From: Chaetoderma sp. LZ-2023a | Lineage: Eukaryota > Mollusca > Caudofoveata > Chaetodermatida > Chaetodermatidae | Direction of reading: 5' to 3' | NCBI GenBank assembly: GCA_034401795.1 | Contig: CM067370.1 | Coordinates: 59,932,369-59,996,368, forward strand | DNA length: 64,000 nucleotides | Part shown: piece by piece, positions 11,758 through 23,399 of the stretch | How the letters are laid out: the number at the start of each line of letters is the position of its first letter | Position numbering within the stretch: position 1 is the stretch's first letter | Translations under genes and position numbers: made by a program | Notes under the pieces: generated by a model | The model's input: the letters and a program-made list of their open reading frames with translations, nothing else | Told to the model about the DNA's origin: nothing | Database searches by the model: none

Positions 11758-13403
11758 TTAACTCTTTAGTGGTCAAGTTTTCTAAAAAAATTAAAAATAT
11801 TTGCTTAGTGAATGTCCATTTGTTCGCAGGACAAGACTATTTTTGAAATTTTACCACTGGAATGACTGTCTCGGTTATCGAGCCAGTCATTCCAGTGGTA
11901 AATGTTAAAAAATCATCTTTTCTTGTCCTGCAAATGGACATTCCTTAAAGTTCTCGTGTCCCATTAAATATAGAACTTTTGCATGAGATATGAGATGCCT
12001 GCTGATTTCTGTTCAATTTACCCAGCATGCTATGCTACCCAGCATGCAACACCAACCAGCATGAAATTTCCTGACTCCATAATCGTTGTAACTATTGGAT
12101 GCCATATTCGTTTAGTCTATTGTCTGTATAGGCCAGGATTTCTCAAACAAAACCAACCCGCCTGCACGTGAAAATATTTATTTCTCCTCCAGCTCTGGAA
12201 GCGTAAGCATTCCTGTAGCCGTAGGACGTATTCACGGCAGTACAGCCTGCATTTCAATACTGTTCAACGCAACTGTGTTAATTTCCAGATCAAAATTAGA
12301 GAAAGCTTTTATATATATTTGGACAATAATTTTCGTGAAAGTTATTGCTATCAATGACAGCAACAACAATCAGTAAAATTATTGTCAAAATAATTAGTAG
12401 GTAATGCGATTACTACCTGGTACAGATTTGATACTAATTTGAATGAAAATTGATACTACAACCGCTTTCACTATATATATTCTAAAATAATCATCATAAT
12501 TTTTACTCGACTCTCGCTATGGATTTGAAAATAAATTTGACTGTAAGTTGATTTCTATGCCACCAACATCGTCAAATTATTATCCACACACATGCAATCA
12601 ATATATTACTATTTAGGTCAAGTGAGCGTAGGCCTATATCAGCTTTCTAGCCAAGAATGAATGATTAACAAACAGCGTGTATGTTTCGTTGACAGATTTG
12701 TACATCTGTTTGAAATGCATTGATCGAACAGAAACATACAGGCAATAGCATGGTTAAATATTTACTTCGTGCAGGCAAAGCGTATCTTAGGCATATACTC
12801 AGCCTATTAGATAGTAATACTGAGCGACGTGCGATTCTATGGACAACAATTTGATAATGATGTTGGTGCCTTAGTCAGCAACAACGTAGTCAAATTGCTC
12901 TTCAAATCCGTAGCGAGCGTTGACTGAAATTTATGATGATTATTTTAGAATATATAACTAATTATTTTGACAATAATTTGACTGAATGTTTGTGCTGTCA
13001 TTGATAGCAACATATCTTACGCAAATTATTATCAAAGTATAAAAACAAACCTTTTCCTATTCTCTCCTGGAAATTTACACACTTGTGTTGAGCAGTATTG
13101 AAATGCAGGCTGTCGAATGTACTGCCGTAAATATGTCCTACGTGCATGCTTATGTTTCCAGAGCTGGAGGACAAATGGCCATTTGCATGTGCAGGCGGGT
13201 TCTTTTTGTTTGAGAAATCCTGACTTGTACAGACAATAGACTCAAAGAACAAAAGAAGTCCAATAGTCACAATGATTATGGAGTCAGGGCATTGCACGTT
13301 GGGTACCATTGCATCCTAGGTAAATTGATCAGGTATCTCACATCTCATGCTTTAAGACCACTACAGAGGACGATTTTGGCTGGGTTGACCATTAAATGGT
13401 TAA
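11758..13403. mobile_element. Long TTAA-flanked palindromic element
   Basis: TTAACTCTTTAGTGGTCAAG at the left and GGTTGACCATTAAATGGTTAA at the right give terminal inverted repeats flanked by TTAA. Inside are a family 1 hairpin (11,807-11,945; arms GCAGGACAAGA/TCTTGTCCTGC) and a very large imperfect inverted repeat. In the latter, 11,985-12,330 pairs with 13,040-13,350 (shared GACTCCATAATC, TCTATTGTCTGTA, TTTCTCAAACAAA, CCCGCCTGCAC, CTCCAGCTCTGGAA, GCCTGCATTTCAATACTG), and inner arms around 12,340-12,600 pair with 12,830-12,990. No transposase is present. TTAA flanks suggest mobilisation by a piggyBac-type enzyme (inference). Confidence 0.6.
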
Positions 13404-13784
13404 GATTACATGTTACATTTCAACTATATAACTAAATACTGGCCAGATAGTCAATCACTGTACACACCATAGACATCAAGATCAAAATGTATCTCTACAA
13501 CTCTCCACTCAAATGAAACATTTTCATAAAGCAATATGTTTTTTATGTACATCACATTCATTATAATTAATTATAGTTTCATATATTCAATAGTGTTCGC
13601 ATAATGGAATTTAATAAATGTTAGTCATATATTACCAGTGACTATATTTCGACTGCCACGGATAAAGTTTCACAACACTGTCTTCATCTGACATTTTAGC
13701 ACTTTAAACATAAGTATGTAATCTCTTGTTTGTTAATAAATATTCACAAAAAGCCACATTTGATGAGATATGGATATTGGTTAT
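13404..13784. other. Intergenic, nothing recognised
   Basis: No gene or repeat is supported. ATTAAA on the minus strand near 13,607 could be a poly(A) signal of the gene ending at 14,281, but this is weak. Confidence 0.4.
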
Positions 13785-14017
13785 CTATTAACTGGTCAAA
13801 TTCGGTCAAGAAAATCAAAATAATTCCTTCTTGAACGTCCATCTGCAGGTAAAGAGAAGAGTATATCTGAAAATTTACCACTGGAATGACTGGCTCCATA
13901 ATTATATAACCATTCGTCGTAAATTTTCAAAAATACTTTTCTCTTTACCTGCAGATGGACATTCCTCAAGCCTACTACAGAGGCCGGTTTTGGCCGGCTT
14001 GACCATTAAAGGGTTAA
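13785..14017. repeat. Hairpin MITE family 1, best-preserved copy
   Basis: Left end TTAACTGGTCAAATTCGGTCAAG, right end GCCGGCTTGACCATTAAAGGGTTAA. The hairpin arms CGTCCATCTGCAGGTAAAGAGAAG and CTTTTCTCTTTACCTGCAGATGGACATT are fully complementary. In this copy the arm core is GGTAAAGAGAA/TTCTCTTTACC, unlike any other copy seen here. Confidence 0.75.
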
Positions 14018-14280
14018 CATCTACTGTACAATTAACCAATCTTATCCGGTAGGTGACTCTTACTATGTACATGCTATATTAAGTGTCTGGTTGACTATAT
14101 GGAAGGCAATCTGTCAATCAATCTGAAAAGACTTAATTAAATTGATTCAAAATGATCAGCCGCTTTCATAGTTTAAATCCTCCATGATGGGAACTAAATA
14201 ATGTTTTTCTCTATTTTGTCATATGATACACATGATCTGGTATTACATCATTAAAACGGAAGTAACACAGCTAGCCTTTG
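14018..14280 (-). other. Putative 3' UTR of the zinc-finger gene
   Basis: This lies directly downstream of the stop codon of the minus-strand exon. No canonical AATAAA is visible on the minus strand in this stretch, so the transcript end is not located. Confidence 0.4.
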
Positions 14281-16948
14281 CTACATATGCCATAAGACAA
14301 TTGGTTGACCGGGATGAACATTTCGGATATGAATCGGAACCTCCCGTTGCGTGAGTGGCACTAATGAAGGGCAATATGGACAACGAAAGTTGGCATGACC
14401 TGTGTTGGTGATATGAGTCTGCATCAACTGTGGCAGTGTAGTCGCAAAAGAGCACATAGCACATTTCAAGACACCGCTACTGGATGCAGATATGGATGTC
14501 ACATTGGGTGATGTGCGCTGTCCCATATGAGCTGCATAAGGAATTTGAGGTTTTGAGGACTTGTGTGTGAGTTTTGTATGTGCTGGTTGCTGCTGAAATT
14601 GTGCAGTATTTTGTGATTTATACGCACTATGTGCAGGCTGAGGAACCCTTTGATTCGTGACACTCTGCTGAGTAGAGATTTTGGACATGGCAGCATTCTG
14701 CAGGAGATGAGCATGGGTGAGGTGTGTTTGCAGTACTGGAGATTGTTGTCTTGTCAAAGCAGGTGGGCTTTGTGACGCAATCGCTTCAGCTGGGCGAGAA
14801 AGTTGTGCCATATATGACATGGCAGCTAGGCTTGGATGAATACCTGCCGCAGTTGGTTGCATGCTTCCTGTAGGACTACTATGTCTTTGGCTGTGGAATG
14901 CCAGTCTGGACTGCATTGGGACAGTCGACATGGCAGATATATGCTGCATCGAGGCTATGGGCATGGTAGCTGTATGGTGAATTGGACCAGTTGATGTAGA
15001 TGTATGCTGCATCACTGGCGAGTGACGGTGTTTAAGGTTGAATTGCTGCATAACCTGCTTTGACTGATGCATCGTGATGTTTGACTGAGGCATAGTGAGA
15101 TTTGAATGATGCATAGTGGGGTTTGATTGCACAGTACGGACTGATACAGGTATAGTAGGATTTGAGTGATGCATAGTGCGGTTTGACTGATGCATAGTGC
15201 GGCTTGACTGATGCATGGTGGGGGTTGACTGATGCATGGGATGGGTTGACTGATATGTAGCAGAGCTGGGCTGATGTGTAGCAGTATTTGCTTGATGCAT
15301 AATGCGGTTTGGTTGATGCATGCTTTGGTTGGACTGATACATGGTGGGGCTTGATGATTGTGTAGTAGAGGTTGACTGATGCATAATGAGGTTTGGTTGA
15401 TGCATAATGGGGGTTGACTGATGCATTGTGGGAGTTGAATGATGTGTACCAGGAATTACCTGATTCATAATGCGGTTTGGTTGATGCATGGTGGGAGTTG
15501 ACTGACGTATAGGGAGGGTTGACTGTGTAGCAGTGTTTGATTGATGCAGATTGGATTTTGACTGATTCATTCGCGCCATTTGAAGCTGCATTAAAGCCGC
15601 TGCCTTGTCATTCAATGACATTTTCCTTGTTGACTGCGTTTGATGTGACAAGACTTTGTGTGATGGCATTGAAGATACAGTGGCCAGTTCATCCTGTTCT
15701 GTTTTAGCAGTCAAATTAAGTGGTTGAGAATGGTTGCCATATGAAATGCTGAAAGTAGGCATTAAGTTAAAAACCTTGTAAGCATCTGGGTCATGCTCCT
15801 CATCTTTTATCACAACTATCTTATCAGATTGTGTGTCAAGTTTCGCTGACAGATCCAGCGGAGATGTTGTTTCCAATGCTGTTGGAAGTTTGCACCCAGG
15901 TGCAACAGGATCCTGGTGCATGCTTAAATCAGCTGATGATCCAGGTAAACTATCTCCCCTAGAGTCCTCCTCATTCATTATCACAGTATTTGAATCTATT
16001 GACGTGGCTATGGCAACTGAGGGAACTTTCAAGACTGGCATTCTTGACGATGACATAAATGTTTTACTTTCTTTGTCTTTAAGCTTTATATTGGTGAATT
16101 TGTCAGCTGCATTTAACACATGCTGTGAAAATCTGCTATAGGCCATGTCCGATGACATGGACTGAGTCGATTGTTCATTATCTGCCTTGGTAAATACTTC
16201 AGTTTGAGACATTGATGGTATATCAATATCAGGAGCTGGTATTAAAGCTGGAGGTTCTGAGAAATGTTTTGGTTTCAGAGCTTTAATAGCAGCCATTGCT
16301 TGATTTCTAGTTACTAAGTTAGCAGTTTCTTGCTCAGTCGCACTGCCCATGGCATTGTCCAGAATTCTTGTACTTGCTTTGGTAAGCTGTTCAAGAGGAC
16401 TATCACAGTGTGCAACATGAAGCTCATTCGATGATGTTATTGGTATAAACGATGCTGCATTCTGTGACAGTCTGGCATCTTCATCGAGCAAAATAATGTC
16501 ATCATTCACTTTGGAACCAGAATCTAAGCTGTCACTTGAATATTCATTCAGGTTTTGGCATACAACTGGCAATTTACCGATAAAATCACTACTATTACCA
16601 CTATGTCTAGTGTCAATGTGTTGGTAAATCTCTGTATCTGCCTTTGATAAAAAGTCCTTACAAACCGGACATGAGTACCAACAATTTTCACCATGTAATT
16701 TTTCTAAATGCACAAATAGTCTAGCTGGTGTGATGAATACTGCTTCACAATGTTGACACTTCTGCTGATGCAGTTCTCTGGATCTGTCGACTGAGGCATT
16801 ACTGTTATCGATTTGAGTCAATTGCTTCTCGGTAGATTCTGGAGTCTCAAAGTTCAGTTGTTTTCGCACCTCCGCTAGACTGACGACATTGATAATTTTC
16901 AGGCCCATCTCGTTGCTGTCATCATTTTCCACCTCTGGTGCAGCAATA
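14281..16948 (-). CDS. Terminal exon of a giant C2H2 zinc-finger gene
   Basis: The exon is open for about 889 codons and ends in TAG at 14,281. The start is an acceptor, not a methionine: the minus strand reads TTCTAATTG (branch-like), a T-rich tract and CCCACAG, with the first exon base at 16,948 completing a codon (phase 2). Near the 5' side are two C2H2 fingers, CQHCEAVF...HLEKLH (about 16,697-16,765) and CPVCKDFL...HIDTRH (16,606-16,675). Two more lie at the very C-terminus, CAMCSFAT...HITNTGH and CPYCPSLV...HIRNVH (about 14,310-14,465). Between 15,030 and 15,560 is a Met-His-Gln domain of 7-8-residue units such as TMHQSNPTMHQS. The rest is Ser/Gln/Pro-rich and probably disordered. Nuclear, DNA- or RNA-binding roles are inferred from the fingers. 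I do not recognise an orthologue. Confidence 0.8.
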
Positions 16949-16999
16949 CTGTGGGAAAAAAATAAGCAATTAGAATTGTCCAAAAAAAATCTGCTCACT

Positions 17000-17769
17000 A
17001 TAATTGTAATCCATATTTTTCAAAAAAATAATCTGAATGTTGGGTGTAAAATTTTGTGGCTTGTCTTGAGCAGTTTCTCGGATTAAACTCAAAGTTTAAC
17101 CTAAAGAAAGGGAGATCGGGTAAACTAGCATCATTACACAAATTTAGATCTAAGCTGTTGCTTGAACACAGGCTTGATATTGATTATTGAAGGTAATTTT
17201 TCAGATAGTACATGAACAAAGTTATAGTGGTTGTAATTGCACACATTCCTTGTTCAGACCAATCATAGTCTCAGTTTTTGTATGATACCGCAAGCTCCAC
17301 TCAAGGGCGTATGTAATTTCAAGCAAGAAGCATTTAGTTTAAGTGTATGTGGTCATGCATGCGTCTGTGTGTGTTTGCATGCCTGTGTACGTGCTATAGA
17401 ATATTAATGATCGAATGTCATTATTGGGGCAAAACCAGCTATAGATAAAATATAAATTACACCATCAAAATCTGCAAGTCTTTCATGCCTGAAAGCCTAC
17501 TACCTCCATTTGAAAGCAAATAATTTGAATAAATAAATTGTACATCACAAAGAAGTCATATCTGGTTTGTAGCCTGGTTGAAATCCTTGAGTTATTTGGA
17601 ATGCTATCATTCATAATTCATAACCATTTCAGCCGTAGTCACCAATAGTTGGCTATGCAAAATCAGAAAGTGCAGAATGAAAATGTGGTTATGTAATAAA
17701 TGGCCTTATGACAATAGTGCTCACCTGGCTGATGAGGAACTGTAAACACGTTTACATCAAGTAGTAGAC
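17000..17769. other. Intronic, nothing recognised
   Basis: AT-rich unique-looking sequence with a short GT-rich patch near 17,343-17,390. No gene or repeat is supported. Confidence 0.5.
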
Positions 17770-17771
17770 AA

Positions 17772-17870
17772 CAAGCACCATTTGTCAATTGGGCAAGCAT
17801 AACTGTTGCCATAGACCAATGGCCCATATCATTAACACCCAGCCATTGACAAAGGACTAGAGTTCAGCCC
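17772..17870 (+). repeat. Left pseudo-LTR of the Penelope-like element
   Basis: A direct-repeat partner of 21,237-21,320. The two share ACAAGCACCA, TGTCAATTG, CAAGCATAAC and CCAATGG in the same order and spacing. Confidence 0.55.
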
Positions 17871-18099
17871 TACTGTCTCTCAACCCACCGGGAGTCTCTT
17901 CTCATCTTTAGTCGAATGCGTCTCATCCACTACTTCACACCTTACCCACACACACAACACGAACTCCTCCTCACAAACTATCAATCAAGCACATGTACCA
18001 ACAAACTTCCAGGACACTTTAGTCAGAAAGTTTGCTTTAAAAAAGACCTGAATGCCTGCACTCACGCTGGACGCACTGTTCGAAGTGTTTTTAAAGTAG

Positions 18100-21050
18100 T
18101 GAGATATGAGTATGGCAAACATACCCACCACATGGTATTAGACAGTAACCTAAGCCGCCTCGAACAATAGGCACTACTCAATCTCAAGAACAACTATGCA
18201 ATTGTCATTAAAAAGGATAACAAAGGCCAAGCAACCGTTATCCAAAACAGGGCACACTAAATAGAAGAGCACCACCCATTAGCGGACAATCGCTTCTACA
18301 AAAAAAAGCCACACAATCTAATGGACCACTATACAGAACTGGTGGAAAAACGTCCAGACCAATTAGTCAAGGATGGTGTAATTGACCAGCAAACATCCAG
18401 CAGACTCTTACCTAATCCATTAAGCACTGCCAGATTCTATCTCATGCCCAAGATCTACAAAGCCCCAAAAGAAGGGCTCACACAAGGGAGGCCTATTATC
18501 AGCAGTGTTGGATGTCCTACTGAGGCAATCAGTAGCTATGTAGATGAACATATCAAAGTGCATATAACAAAAATTATATCCTATGTAAGACACCACTGAT
18601 TTCATCAACGAAGTCGAAGGGTTCGGAAAGACTCTCTACTAGTAAAAATGGAAATGACTTCCTTGTAGAGCTGGGCGATATTGGCTCTTACAAGACCATA
18701 ACGATATCTAGGAAAATATCGCGATATCACGATATATCGTCTAGGCAATAGACGAGAACAAGGCGTATTTTAAAACGTGTAATAATTGCCACGAAAACCC
18801 AATCCTCATACCACAAACAGATCATCTACAACAATGCTGATGGTAGTATGGAATAAATTGATCTCCTAATTCCTGCGAGAACATTAACCAAATATAAACT
18901 GTATTTTATGCCGTTCTCGCCAATTGCAAAAGGGAAATCCTAAAGCTTAAATCTGATTGGCTAAAATGGAATTAGGTCTACTGTCACATTCGACTAGCCA
19001 AATATAGTTAACAATAGATGAGGATTTTACAGCCAAACGCACCATTTTCAGCTGGCAAATAATCAGCTACAGTTATCTATATTTCATCAGTTGAACACGT
19101 ACTAGATCTGTGTTTCCAGTAAATCTGGCTGTCTGATTGGTTAAGATTCATGTTGACAGCTATGTACTGCAGGACACGGCCAGTTATGAAACATGCTAGT
19201 AATTGTGTTGGTAATTTTCTAGCTTTATTCCATCCCACCACCATCCATGGCCAATTAAAACTTAGAGGTCTACTGCGAAGGCGTAAATACAACATATTGT
19301 CACATTTCACCCTAAAAGCTGAAATATATGTACTGTCAAACTAATTTGTCCAATTTAAACTGATTATGTTGAAAGTAATTTGATGGAAAGTTGGTGTCAC
19401 ACACTAAAATCTTTCTTAAAAAATCATCTTCAAAATAATCAGCTTGCCTTATTTTTGCAGGTTACATTTAACGCATTCGGCATAACAGTGCCTGCCGTTG
19501 TCGGTTGTTGGACGACTAATGCTCCGAAGCACTGTGTATTATAGGGACACCCATGTTGTCATTAGTGTTGAACAGAAATTAAAATTGAAAGGTCACATTT
19601 GTGGCTTCCTCATTCCGATATATCTATATTGTAGGCCTATTCATCATGAACAATTTTTGTCATCAAACCATGAAGCGAGTATTATTACTGGCTGTTGTTG
19701 ACCTTGCAATTACGTCGTCAGATTGGAACCGGAACAGGGTACTCCAATTTATTTATCTGGACCTGTTAATTTGTTGTTGGAAGGCTAGAGAAATTGATAA
19801 ATTAATGATTTCTAATAAGACGGTACTTCACGCAAAAAAGCGCAAATATTATTTTACTTAGCCTCATAGGACTAGGGGTGGTTAAAACTGTATCAGATAT
19901 ATCCTTTCCTGTGGTAATATTTTATCATTCGGCCTGTTATTCGTTAGAAAATCACAATTTCAAATGAATATTTTGCATCGTAATATTTTATCTCATCGAT
20001 TACTAGAGCCTGTTATTTAGTGCAGTATTGTAATAACTGCTTGCCCAAGTAAAGAGGAGTCGATGAAATGAGAAAAATTACTCAAGCCCTGAGAGCTGTA
20101 ATCACTTCTTATGGTGGCGGGTTGCTAGATGAAAGAGCTATGGCAAATTCATATTCTCAGCAGAGGGTGGTCTATTTAGTACTGCTTTAATGGTGAAGTT
20201 GTACCAATGTGTGGAGAACTCACAGCTGGTGGCTTAGTAATGAGATCATCAGAATGGCATGCTGAAGGGATTTTCCGATTTGAAAAATGAAAACGAGGCT
20301 AAATGTACTGTATTTATCAAAATGGCTGACAATTTATATTTCGCAGAAATAGAAATAATCTGCGAATACGCCAGCATTTATTATCATAAAACATGGAATA
20401 GAAATGTGGAATAATAAAGATAGCATGAAAAACATATGCTTTGATACGGCACACCAATATCACGAAGGACTATGTGCAGTTGCAAAATTCTGCATGAAAC
20501 AGCCTCCATGGAACACTTTCCATCAAAAGGCTTTTGATCCTGCTTAAACTAGTCCTTGAATGCAACAACTTTGAATTCAAGGATGATCACTACCTACAGA
20601 TAGGAGGCACGGTCATCGCCAGCAAGGCTGCATGCATTTTTAGGGCAGACCTGGAGACAAAACCGCCATAAGCCCTATATGTCAGATGAAGACACCATAT
20701 TCATATGGGATCATGTCCGAACAAGATTTGAATGAATTCGTAACACATATGGATTATTCCCATCACAGCATAAAATTCACAACAGAGGGATCTGCTAGCC
20801 AGGTGTCTTTCCTGGATATGCTTGTCATCCAAGGGATATAAACTTTCACCTCTTCACTGAACCAACAGACACGCATGGATACCTCGATTACAAGTCAGTG
20901 TACCTATCCGCCTGCAAGGACACCAGCTCATGTGGTCAGTTCTTACACCTAAGACAAATCTGTGTGTTTAAGTCCTCAAATCGGACACTACAGATAACAA
21001 TTCCACCATTTGGAGAAGACAGAAAGCGAGTCACTGGATACATCAGCTAA
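18100..21050 (+). pseudogene. Penelope-type reverse transcriptase, broken and interrupted
   Basis: The N-terminal part reads NLKNNYAIVIKKDNKG (about 18,182), then ARFYLMPKIYKAPKEG and GRPIISSVGCPTEAISSY (18,427-18,545), the conserved palm-entry region of Penelope-like reverse transcriptases. Coding stops at 18,665 in what should be a TSLY motif. It resumes at about 20,446 with HEGL, then CNNFEFKDDHYLQIGGT (about 20,560-20,615) and, in shifted frames, FLDMLV and YLDYKSVYLSACK (20,810-20,915), the C-terminal region. Stops and frameshifts occur throughout. The YADD-type catalytic box is not recognisable. The element is inactive. Confidence 0.75.
18672..20445. mobile_element. Unclassified 1.8 kb insertion inside the Penelope reverse transcriptase
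   Basis: The reverse-transcriptase reading ends at CTTCCTTGTA and resumes at ACACCAATATC, so about 1.77 kb is extra. Its left edge reads GAGCTGGGCGATATTGGC followed by AT-rich palindromic TATCGCGATATCACGATATATCG, reminiscent of DNA-transposon ends. I find no convincing matching right inverted repeat and no coding domain, so the class is open. Confidence 0.45.
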
Positions 21051-21236
21051 ACACTAATGGAGCCGATAGACATCAACTAGGCCTGATAATGGCCACTATT
21101 TTCCTGACACACAGCTCACCATAAGCTGTCCAGTCAGCATATAGTTCGTAAAGTCCTCATCATTATTGACCAACGAGGCAATCATCCTTATCATTAATGA
21201 CAATGCAACTGTCACTAACACAATTAACCAATGAGA

Positions 21237-21335
21237 CAAGCACCAATTGTCAATTGAACAAGCATAACAGATGCCATTGGCCAATGGAACCAGCAATCCC
21301 TGACACTATTGTCAAATGGTTAGTGTTCGAAAAGA
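21237..21335 (+). repeat. Right pseudo-LTR of the Penelope-like element
   Basis: Direct partner of 17,772-17,870. It ends at the left boundary of the DIRS element at about 21,337. Confidence 0.5.
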
Positions 21336-21336
21336 A

Positions 21337-21664
21337 TAACAAATCCCCCAACAGACCCCCCCTTTAGTGGGTTGGTCTGTAGTTTTATTAACCACTATAA
21401 AAGCATACTTACCGTTCAATCACTACTTGCTAAAACAAATATCTGCATTTAGCTATCAGAATAAGATTTTTATGCTCGCTTACACTCTCCCTAATGCCAA
21501 TACCATCACCATGTCAACCCTCAACCAGGCTTCTGGTAGAGGACCCCCTGCATCAGCCTCACAATAGACTGGCACCAGTCTGTACTCACTCCTTGGTGAC
21601 GCCTGTCACTAAGCACGCCCGCGCATGTGCAGTAGGTTCCAAATATGAAAACTGATTCACTTTT
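21337..21664. repeat. DIRS left inverted terminal repeat with unique outer edge
   Basis: From 21,411 the sequence (CCGTTCAATCACTACTTGCTAAAAC, then ...GACTGGCACCAGTCTGTACTCACTCC...) is the reverse complement of 28,735-28,993 at a few percent divergence. The outer 74 bases, with CCCCCAACAGACC, match only the internal complementary region. Confidence 0.9.
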
Positions 21665-21732
21665 CTAAATTTAAGTGCCATATATCCAGAATAAATTCTC
21701 AAATCAATACTCTGCAGGGTGGCTGAGGCCGG

Positions 21733-21866
21733 GTCGTAGTGATTGAACGGTAAGTATGTCTTTATAGTGGTTAATAAAACTAACGACCAACCCACTAAGG
21801 GGGGTCTGTTGGGGGTTGTTATTACACCACTAAAACATTTTGCCTGTTCAATCACTACTTGCTAAA
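21733..21866. repeat. DIRS internal complementary region
   Basis: The first half (GATTGAACGGTAAGTATG...GGTCTGTTGGGGG) is complementary to the left outer edge. The second half (GTTATTACACCACTAAAACATTTTGCC...) is complementary to the right outer edge. In DIRS elements this region is thought to template closure of a circular cDNA. Confidence 0.85.
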
Positions 21867-22093
21867 CCCGTAGACTTGGTCAGTGCCCCCCTGTGAGCCC
21901 TTGGTGGGAAGAAATTTGAGAATCCATAAGCATGGATAAAAATCAAACAAAACATAACTAAATGTTAATAACATAACATAATGGTACATCTTAACCAATC
22001 AAACTGTGATTATCAAATAAGTAAAACTTTAAACTTAAAGAAATAAATAAAAACCAAAGAACAACTCTCCCCATTACACGCAGCCGCACGGTC

Positions 22094-23160
22094 CTAACGA
22101 AAATGGTGGGATGTGTTTGGTAAATGGTCTTCAGCCTTTTTAGTTAAAATCGTAATATTCCTAAAAATGGAAGCAGCTGCACTCTGATCTTTTAAGTAAA
22201 AGGTAGTAAAAGTAGACTCGGATTGCCATCCTGCAACTTGCATAACTTTGTCTACAGAAGAGTCAGCGAAAAGAGCAAAAGAGGTAGCCATCCCTCTAAC
22301 ATCATGAGCTTTAATGTGAGAAAGATTAATCTGATCAGGAGAAGCAATCTCATAACAAGTTTGGTCTCATAAATCCATCTGGCAATAGTGGCATTAGAGA
22401 CTGGTCTGGCTACCCCCCTCTGCATAAGGAACCCAGAAATGGAACGGATCGGATCTCTTAAAATCAGTACGATGCTTGTAAACTTTTAAAGCTCTGACAG
22501 GACACCAAAATCTGTCAGACGGCGTAAAGGAGGTTAAAGATTTTAACATAATCGGCTTAGCTGGGTAACCGTTGGATTGAGTCTTCGATAAAAAATCCCT
22601 TCTAGGATATAAGACTAGACTGTCCCCAGATTCGATAAACCTGTCCTTTTCAGTGGAAAAAGCATGGATTTCGGATCGTCTTCTAGCAGAAGCAGAGGCA
22701 ACCAGAAAAACGGTCTTAAAAGTTAAAAGTTTCAAGCTAATAGAAAAGATAGGTTGAAAATGATGACCTGCCAAAACCTGAAGAACCAGAGCCAAGTTCC
22801 AGGAAGGCAAAGGTTTAGCAACTGGAGGACGAATATTGCCTAAACTCTAATGAAACCATTAAGAACATTAGTATCGTTAACATCAGCATTCAACAGACAA
22901 GGAAGTGAAGATGCTAAAGCAAATCTATATCCTCTTACAGTGTTAGCAGACAAATGTAAGGAGTAAAAAATTTAAGATAAAAAATCTAACACCTGGGAAA
23001 TAGAAACAGAATCGGGCACGAAACCATGATCTGCACACCATTCTCCAAAAATTGTAAATCGTGTAAACTCTGCGGGTCGACTCCCTCCTGGCAGAATCAA
23101 TGATTTCCTGAGATCTTGCAGAAACTTTACTCTCAGGGACCGCACACTCGATATTCTCCA
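22094..23160 (-). pseudogene. DIRS tyrosine recombinase
   Basis: Reading on the minus strand across several frames: an N-terminal SAM-like part with STRRVYTIY and TIFGEWCADHGFVPDS, then SANTVRGYRFALAS; a central part WNLALVLQVLAGHHF and SASARRRSEIHAF carrying the first catalytic Arg; then PVSNATIARWIYE, and finally HDVRGMATSFALF (His-x-x-Arg) and GWQSESTFTTFYLKD with the Trp and the nucleophile Tyr. The catalytic signatures are all visible, but frameshifts (near 22,975, 22,830 and 22,390-22,330) and an in-frame stop after FIRV break the chain. It would integrate the circular cDNA. Confidence 0.85.
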
Positions 23161-23399
23161 AACACACAGACTGAAGATTCCTAGGTTTGGATGAAGGCAA
23201 GATCCCCTCACTTGAGACAGGTCTGGGGAAATTGTAAGAAGACGAGGGAAGTCTAACACAAGATCGAGAAGATCTACAAACCAGATCCGTTTTGGCCAAA
23301 AGGGAGCTATCAGCAGGACCTCGCAGATCTGGTCCCTGACCGTCTTCAGTACTAAAGGAATCAGGATAGTTGGAGGAAACGCATAAGCGAACATTCCTG

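Larger units (their letters stand above)
17770..21335 (+). mobile_element. Decayed Penelope-like element
   Basis: Reverse-transcriptase pieces of Penelope type (18,180-18,665 and 20,446-21,050) are flanked by direct repeats that look like the family's pseudo-LTRs. ACAAGCACCATTTGTCAATTGGGCAAGCATAAC (17,772) recurs as ACAAGCACCAATTGTCAATTGAACAAGCATAAC (21,237), and CAATGGCCC...TTGACAA recurs as CAATGGAAC...TTGTCAA. The element is interrupted by about 1.8 kb of foreign DNA. A GIY-YIG endonuclease domain is not visible. Confidence 0.7.

Noticed and set aside
15833..16141. Plus-strand frame opposite the zinc-finger exon
   Set aside because: A shadow of the minus-strand exon, whose fingers and splice signals are convincing.
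16949..16998. Methionine start MSRFFLDNSN of the 14-17 kb frame
   Set aside because: It lies in the polypyrimidine tract and acceptor; the exon begins at 16,948 after CAG.
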